Shown piece after piece: positions 59,962 through 64,000 of a DNA stretch of 64,000 nt (its first letter is position 1; each line of letters opens with the position of its first letter). The notes under the pieces are model-generated. The model was given only the letters and a program-made list of their open reading frames with translations. It was not told the DNA's origin and made no database searches. This DNA comes from JABDKH01 sp963768565 (GTDB lineage Bacteria; Bacteroidota; Rhodothermia; Rhodothermales; JABDKH01). The DNA is taken from positions 1-64,000 of the forward strand of contig CAVYIO010000024.1 of assembly GCA_963768565.1 (NCBI GenBank). The letters run 5' to 3'. Made by a program: the position numbers and the translations under genes.

Positions 59962-60246
59962 ATGACGATGACCGCGGAAGCCCTTACGGCTCTGCTAAGT
60001 GGTTCGGTGTTGGGGTTTTCGTACGCGTTCGCCGGCTACCTTATGAGCCGTAGAGCGCAGACGTCGCCCGACAAGTTCATGCTCTGGGTCGCCGGAGGAA
60101 TGCTCGTTCGGATGTTCGTCGCGCTGACAATCATCGCGGTCGTTCTCGCAACGATCCCGATGCAAACGACGATCTTTCTGGGCGTCTTCCTCACCATTTT
60201 TGTCTTCGGTGTTATCGTTGAAATTGCGGTCGCACATCGGAGTTAG
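59962..60246 (+). CDS. Small membrane protein, ATP synthase subunit I-like
   Basis: The 94-residue protein has three membrane segments (LLSGSVLGFSYAFAGYLM, LWVAGGMLVRMFVALTIIAV, FLGVFLTIFVFGVIVEIAVA). Its place between atpZ and atpB and its layout fit the subunit I-type accessory proteins that help assemble the c-ring. Similarity by eye is weak. Confidence 0.65.
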   Translation: MTMTAEALTALLSGSVLGFSYAFAGYLMSRRAQTSPDKFMLWVAGGMLVRMFVALTIIAVVLATIPMQTTIFLGVFLTIFVFGVIVEIAVAHRS

Positions 60247-60281
60247 TTCTCCATGTCGGCCTGAGCCCGATTCGGGATCCT

Positions 60282-61460
60282 ATGCCAAGGATATTCTGGT
60301 CCACTCTTCTGAGCCTCGTCTTTGTGGTCCCGCTGCCGGCGTTAGCCAGCGGTGACGGCGAGGACGAACAGCTGGATGCAGTTCATCACGTGGCGGACGG
60401 TAACTACCTGGATTTTGAGCCGTTCGGTAAGGTCGAGTTGCCGCGCATTCTTCTGGTTCGCCGTCCCGACGGCAGCTATGGCCTGGATGCCTACCTCACG
60501 ACTCACTCGGCGGTGGCGTCTGGACAGTATGTCGTCGTCCCGGAAGAAACCGATGCAACTCCGACCCATGCTGAGGCCGGCGAAGAAATCGCCGCGGAAC
60601 AGCCGGAGGCCGAACATGCGGGAGGCGTGCTGGCACCCGTGGCGGGAGAGCTGATCCTCGACCTCTCCATCACCAGACACCTTGCGTTCGCGTGGCTCGG
60701 TTGCCTGATAGTCGTTCTGGTGTTCGTGTCACTGGCGCGCAGATACAATCGAGGAATAGGTCGGGACTCGGCTCCGAAGGGCATCTTCCACAACCTCTTC
60801 GAGACGCTCGTCATCTTTGTCAGAGATGAAATAGCAAGGCCGAACCTCGGCGACAAGACCGACAAGTTCCTGCCTTATCTGCTGACGGCCTTCTTTTTCA
60901 TCTACACGTGCAATTTGCTCGGCCTGGTCCCGTACGGCTCAACGGCGACATCCAACATCTCGATCACGGCGGTGCTGGCCGCATTCACGTTTGTCATTAC
61001 GCAGGTCAGTGCAAACAAGGAGCACTGGGCGCACCTGTTTGGACCGCCCGGGACCCCGCTGCTCGTCCGCTTCATCCTGTTTCCGGTCGAGTTCCTCGGA
61101 TTGTTTACGAAGCCGATCGCCCTCGCCATCCGGCTCTTCGCAAATATGACGGCCGGCCACCTGGTGATCCTGAGTCTGATCGGACTCATATTCACATTTT
61201 CGAATTTGTTCGGGCCCATCGGCGGCTACGGCATTGCTCCGGTGAGTATCGCTTTTTCACTTGGTATTTTTCTGCTCGAATTGCTGGTAGCGACCATTCA
61301 GGCGTACATCTTCACGATGCTGTCGGCGCTGTTCATTAGCATGGCTGTGGTGGAGCATGATCATCATCATGATGACGCGCATGTTGTGGCTGCGCTGCCT
61401 GACGCAGGTGGTGAGACCATCGAACTTACGCGAGAAGCGCAGCCGGCACTGGCGGTTTAG
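60282..61460 (+). CDS. atpB: ATP synthase F0 subunit a
   Basis: The 392-residue protein has an N-terminal signal peptide (STLLSLVFVVPLPALAS) and an acidic exported domain of about 100 residues, typical of Bacteroidota-type subunit a. The membrane part contains the essential stator Arg in LAIRLFANMTAGHLVILSLI and a final helix ending at MAVVEHDHHHDDAH. It forms the proton half-channels against the c-ring. Confidence 0.93.
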   Translation: MPRIFWSTLLSLVFVVPLPALASGDGEDEQLDAVHHVADGNYLDFEPFGKVELPRILLVRRPDGSYGLDAYLTTHSAVASGQYVVVPEETDATPTHAEAGEEIAAEQPEAEHAGGVLAPVAGELILDLSITRHLAFAWLGCLIVVLVFVSLARRYNRGIGRDSAPKGIFHNLFETLVIFVRDEIARPNLGDKTDKFLPYLLTAFFFIYTCNLLGLVPYGSTATSNISITAVLAAFTFVITQVSANKEHWAHLFGPPGTPLLVRFILFPVEFLGLFTKPIALAIRLFANMTAGHLVILSLIGLIFTFSNLFGPIGGYGIAPVSIAFSLGIFLLELLVATIQAYIFTMLSALFISMAVVEHDHHHDDAHVVAALPDAGGETIELTREAQPALAV

Positions 61461-61509
61461 CAGAAACGATTTTTCAACATCAGAAAACTGACACGACAAA
61501 GGAGTAACA

Positions 61510-61737
61510 ATGGAACCAACAGCTTTGGCATTCTTGGGCGCCGGCATCGGCGCAGGCCTCGTTGTGATTGGCGCTGGCTACGGCATCGGCCGACTTGCGG
61601 CACCTGCCATGGAAGGATCTGCTCGTCAGCCAGAGGCTGCGGGTGATATCCGGACATCGATGATCATCGCCGCAGCCCTCATCGAAGGTGTGGCGCTGTT
61701 CGGGCTGGTCATCTGTTTCGCACTGGCATTCAAATAG
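61510..61737 (+). CDS. atpE: ATP synthase F0 subunit c
   Basis: The 75-residue hairpin protein has helix 1 ALAFLGAGIGAGLVVIGAGY, the polar loop ARQPEAAGDIRT and helix 2 MIIAAALIEGVALFGLVICF with the ion-carrying Glu. The residues around the Glu (EGVA) lack the Ser/Thr ligands of Na+-type c-subunits, so H+ coupling is likely. A good GGAG lies before the ATG. Confidence 0.95.
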   Translation: MEPTALAFLGAGIGAGLVVIGAGYGIGRLAAPAMEGSARQPEAAGDIRTSMIIAAALIEGVALFGLVICFALAFK

Positions 61738-61827
61738 AATCACCTTCAGCAGACCGGTCATCGCGGCGTTGTAAACAGCGTTGCTTACAAGACTCGATTT
61801 GCTGGAATTGATGTAAGAAGGAAGATC

Positions 61828-62337
61828 ATGGCACTCGTGCTTGCGGCAAGTCTATTGTCTCCGAACGTCGGCTTGATGTTCTGGATCACCATTACGTTTC
61901 TGTTGCTCATGTTTGTTCTCCGACGCTTTGCGTGGGGTCCGATCACGAGTGCATTGACGACGCGTGAACAGCGGATCGAAGAGTCTATTCGCAGCGCCGA
62001 AAAAGCGCTGGAGGAGGCTCGTCAGATCCAGGCGGACAATACCAAAGCGCGGCAGGAGGCCGAGCAGTCTGCCCAGCAGATCCTCCGCGACGCGCGCACA
62101 TCCGCCGACAGCCTCCGATCGGAAGAGATGGAGAAGACGCGGAGCCAGATTCAACGTATGCAGGAGCAGGCCACTGCAGAGATCGAGCGGGAGAAGGAAG
62201 GCGCACTTGACGAACTTCGGACGGAAGTAGCCGACCTCGCGATCAAAGCGGCGGAGAAGATCCTTTCCGAATCTCTGGATGCGACGCGACAGCGAAAGCT
62301 GGTTGACGGTTTCCTTAAGGACTTGTCGAAAAACTGA
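61828..62337 (+). CDS. atpF: ATP synthase F0 subunit b
   Basis: The 169-residue protein has one membrane helix (NVGLMFWITITFLLLMFVLR) and a long charged coiled coil (REQRIEESIRSAEKALEEAR, RQEAEQSAQQILRDARTSAD) that makes the peripheral stalk. It ends KLVDGFLKDLSKN. An AAGGAAG ribosome site precedes the ATG. Confidence 0.93.
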   Translation: MALVLAASLLSPNVGLMFWITITFLLLMFVLRRFAWGPITSALTTREQRIEESIRSAEKALEEARQIQADNTKARQEAEQSAQQILRDARTSADSLRSEEMEKTRSQIQRMQEQATAEIEREKEGALDELRTEVADLAIKAAEKILSESLDATRQRKLVDGFLKDLSKN

Positions 62338-62360
62338 ATAGTGAACCGCCCCGGTCTGAC

Positions 62361-62915
62361 ATGAGCGATATCCTGGTAGCAAGACGGTACGCAAACGCGC
62401 TGCACAACTCGGCGCAGGCGACCGGCCAACTCGAAGAGGTCGACAGAGACGTCGATCTCATTCGATCAAGCCTGGATGCGTCCCGGGAGCTCGTTCGCTT
62501 CTTCGAGAGTCCGATCGTTTCGCGCGAGCGAAAAGCCCGCGTCGTGCAATCGCTATTCTCAAGTCGAGTGGCGGAAACCACACTCAGATTTCTGGACCTT
62601 CTGATCCAGAAGCGCAGGGAGAACATTTTCCCGCAGATGGTGGTCGCGTATCGGTTGCTTCGCAACAAACAGCTGGGAGTGGTCGGTGCCGCGGTTCGTT
62701 CCGCGGTACCCATGACGGCCGAGGAAGAGCAACGCATTGGCAAGGCTCTTGAATCGTGGACCGGCATGAAAGTGAATCTCGACGCCCAGACCGACGCGGG
62801 GCTTGTCGGAGGCATGATCGTGCGTATCGGCGACACCGTGTACGACGGGAGCGTTCGCAACAAACTGGAGCACCTGCGTGAGCAGTTCACGTCAGGGGCG
62901 ATACGAACAGATTGA
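62361..62915 (+). CDS. atpH: ATP synthase F1 subunit delta
   Basis: The 184-residue protein starts SDILVARRYANALHNSAQAT and ends LVGGMIVRIGDTVYDGSVRN KL-type sequence, both diagnostic of the delta/OSCP family. It connects the peripheral stalk to the alpha subunits. It is 23 bases after atpF. Confidence 0.93.
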   Translation: MSDILVARRYANALHNSAQATGQLEEVDRDVDLIRSSLDASRELVRFFESPIVSRERKARVVQSLFSSRVAETTLRFLDLLIQKRRENIFPQMVVAYRLLRNKQLGVVGAAVRSAVPMTAEEEQRIGKALESWTGMKVNLDAQTDAGLVGGMIVRIGDTVYDGSVRNKLEHLREQFTSGAIRTD

Positions 62916-62969
62916 TCACGGAATGCAGAACTTCATTCCATTACTAGTCCGAAAGTAGACACAGACTTT

Positions 62970-64000
62970 ATGGCAACGGCAATTCGACCCGACGAGGTAA
63001 CAGCGGTCCTCAGGAAGGAACTTGGGCGGCTTCGAGTCCGAGACCGATGTGTACGAAGTCGGCACGGTGCTCCAGGTCGGTGATGGCATCGCCCGCATCT
63101 ACGGACTGTCGAATGTGCAGGCCGGTGAGCTGATCGACTTTCCGTCCAGCGGCGTGACGGGCATGGTGCTGAACCTGGAGGAAGACAACGTCGGCGCCGT
63201 GCTCTTCGGAGAGGTCGACGAGGTATCAGGAGGGCGACGAGGTCCGCACGAACCAAGCGCATCGCCTCGATCGAGTCGGCGAGGGGATGCTTGGCCGTGT
63301 GGTCGACGCGCTCGGTAAGCCGATCGACGGTCACGGTCCGATCGAGCGGCAAGACGTATCGAAATGCCGCTCGAGCGCAAGGCGCCCGGCGTCATCTTCC
63401 GCGAGCCGGTGACGGAGCCGCTGCAGACGGGCATCAAGGCCATCGATTCGATGATTCCCATCGGTCGCGGACAGCGCGAGCTGGTCATCGGTGACCGCCA
63501 GACGGGCAAGACCGCGGTGCTGATCGATACGATCATCAACCAGAAGTCGACGCACGAGACCGACAAGCCGGTTTACTGCATCTACGTGGCCATCGGCCAG
63601 AAGAACTCGACGGTCGCGCAGGTCCGTGCCGCTCTTGAAGAGAACGGCGCGATGGACTACACCGTGATCGTGAACGCACGCCGCTGCTGATGCCGGCGCC
63701 GCTGCAGTACATCGCGCCGTTTGCCGGTGCCTGCATCGGCGAGTTCTTCCGCGACACCGGTCGTCACGCACTCGTGATCTACGACGACCTCTCCAAGCAG
63801 GCCGTTGCTTATCGGCAGGTGTCGCTGCTGCTGCGTCGCCCGCCGGGCCGCGAGGCGTATCCGGGTGACGTGTTCTATCTGCACTCTCGACTTCTTGAGC
63901 GTGCCGCAAAGGTGATTGGGAGCGACGAAGTCGCGCGGCAGATGAACGACGTGCCGGACTCGCTCAAGGGAATGGTAAAGGGTGGCGGATCGCTGACGGC
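62970..64000 (+). CDS. atpA: ATP synthase F1 subunit alpha (partial, frameshifted)
   Basis: The gene starts MATAIRPDEVTAVLRKEL and runs off the window. Frame changes near 63025, 63225, 63255, 63275, 63355 and 63680 break it, yet the pieces are clear: TDVYEVGTVLQVGDGIARIY; RVVDALGKPIDGHGPI; the P-loop GDRQTGKTAVLIDTIINQKS; YVAIGQKNSTVAQVRAALEE; MPAPLQYIAPFAGACIGEFF. The first shift is repaired by GGG to GG (restoring ELGGFESETD). As atpA is indispensable, these breaks are best read as sequence errors. Confidence 0.9.

Noticed and set aside
1..64000. CRISPR arrays, insertion sequences, prophage, integrons
   Set aside because: No regularly spaced repeats, transposase, integrase or terminal inverted repeats were found on either strand.

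Overview
The window looks like a chromosomal piece of a marine or saline Rhodothermota/Bacteroidota-type bacterium (Rhodothermales-like). The supporting signs are GC-rich coding sequence, type IX secretion (T9SS) C-terminal sorting domains with a YPNPFNP motif, a PorV/PorQ-type protein, a TonB-dependent receptor with an N-terminal CarboxypepD_reg-like domain, an OmpA protein with PKD domains, and a split F-ATPase locus whose subunit a carries an exported N-terminal extension. This placement is inferred from gene content only. I see no phage, transposon, CRISPR array, rRNA or convincing tRNA.

Layout. 1-9.5 kb: a secreted RHS/YD-repeat protein cut by the window edge, a lipoprotein with one c-type haem motif, a small exported protein, an SGNH-hydrolase/TPR protein, an iodotyrosine-deiodinase-like nitroreductase and an SUMF1-type lipoprotein. 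9.7-12.2 kb: a small membrane-anchored protein, a cytidylate-kinase-like protein and a GntR/UTRA regulator. 12.3-20.4 kb: a respiratory molybdoenzyme island with a 4Fe-4S/NrfD fusion, a molybdopterin catalytic subunit without Tat signal, a TorD-like chaperone, a SulP anion transporter and MobA. 22.6-37.7 kb: a glucan-utilisation locus with a LacI regulator, an MFS sugar porter, a glycosidase lipoprotein, a very long glucan-phosphorylase-like enzyme, a GH5-CBM6 enzyme, a T9SS-sorted surface protein and a TonB-dependent receptor. Two near-identical palindromes, TGAAAAGGTTTTCA flanked by a matching base pair, lie upstream of the LacI gene and upstream of the surface-protein gene, and tie both halves into one probable regulon. 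37.7-46.2 kb: a large secreted protein, a PorV-like protein, a parvulin isomerase lipoprotein and a second SGNH/TPR protein. 46.4-57.3 kb: BioD, a DUF2520 dehydrogenase, two unknown proteins, a cyclophilin, LysS, an MFS exporter, a histidine kinase, QueG and OmpA-PKD. 57.7-64 kb: ribosomal protein S20, a bactofilin/M23 peptidase pair and the start of the F-ATPase operon, ending inside atpA.

How it fits together. The glucan locus reads as a full route: surface binding and cleavage, outer-membrane uptake, sugar import and phosphorolysis in the cytoplasm. The molybdoenzyme island pairs a quinone-linked, cytoplasm-facing oxidoreductase with its chaperone, a cofactor-maturation gene and an anion transporter; a sulfite-oxidising (SoeABC-like) role is one testable reading.

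Quality warning. Many genes, including the indispensable atpA, are broken by single-base frameshifts. Where the correct frame can be reconstructed, most look like one extra base. They are more likely consensus errors than pseudogenes, so broken genes are given below as full spans with the frame changes noted.
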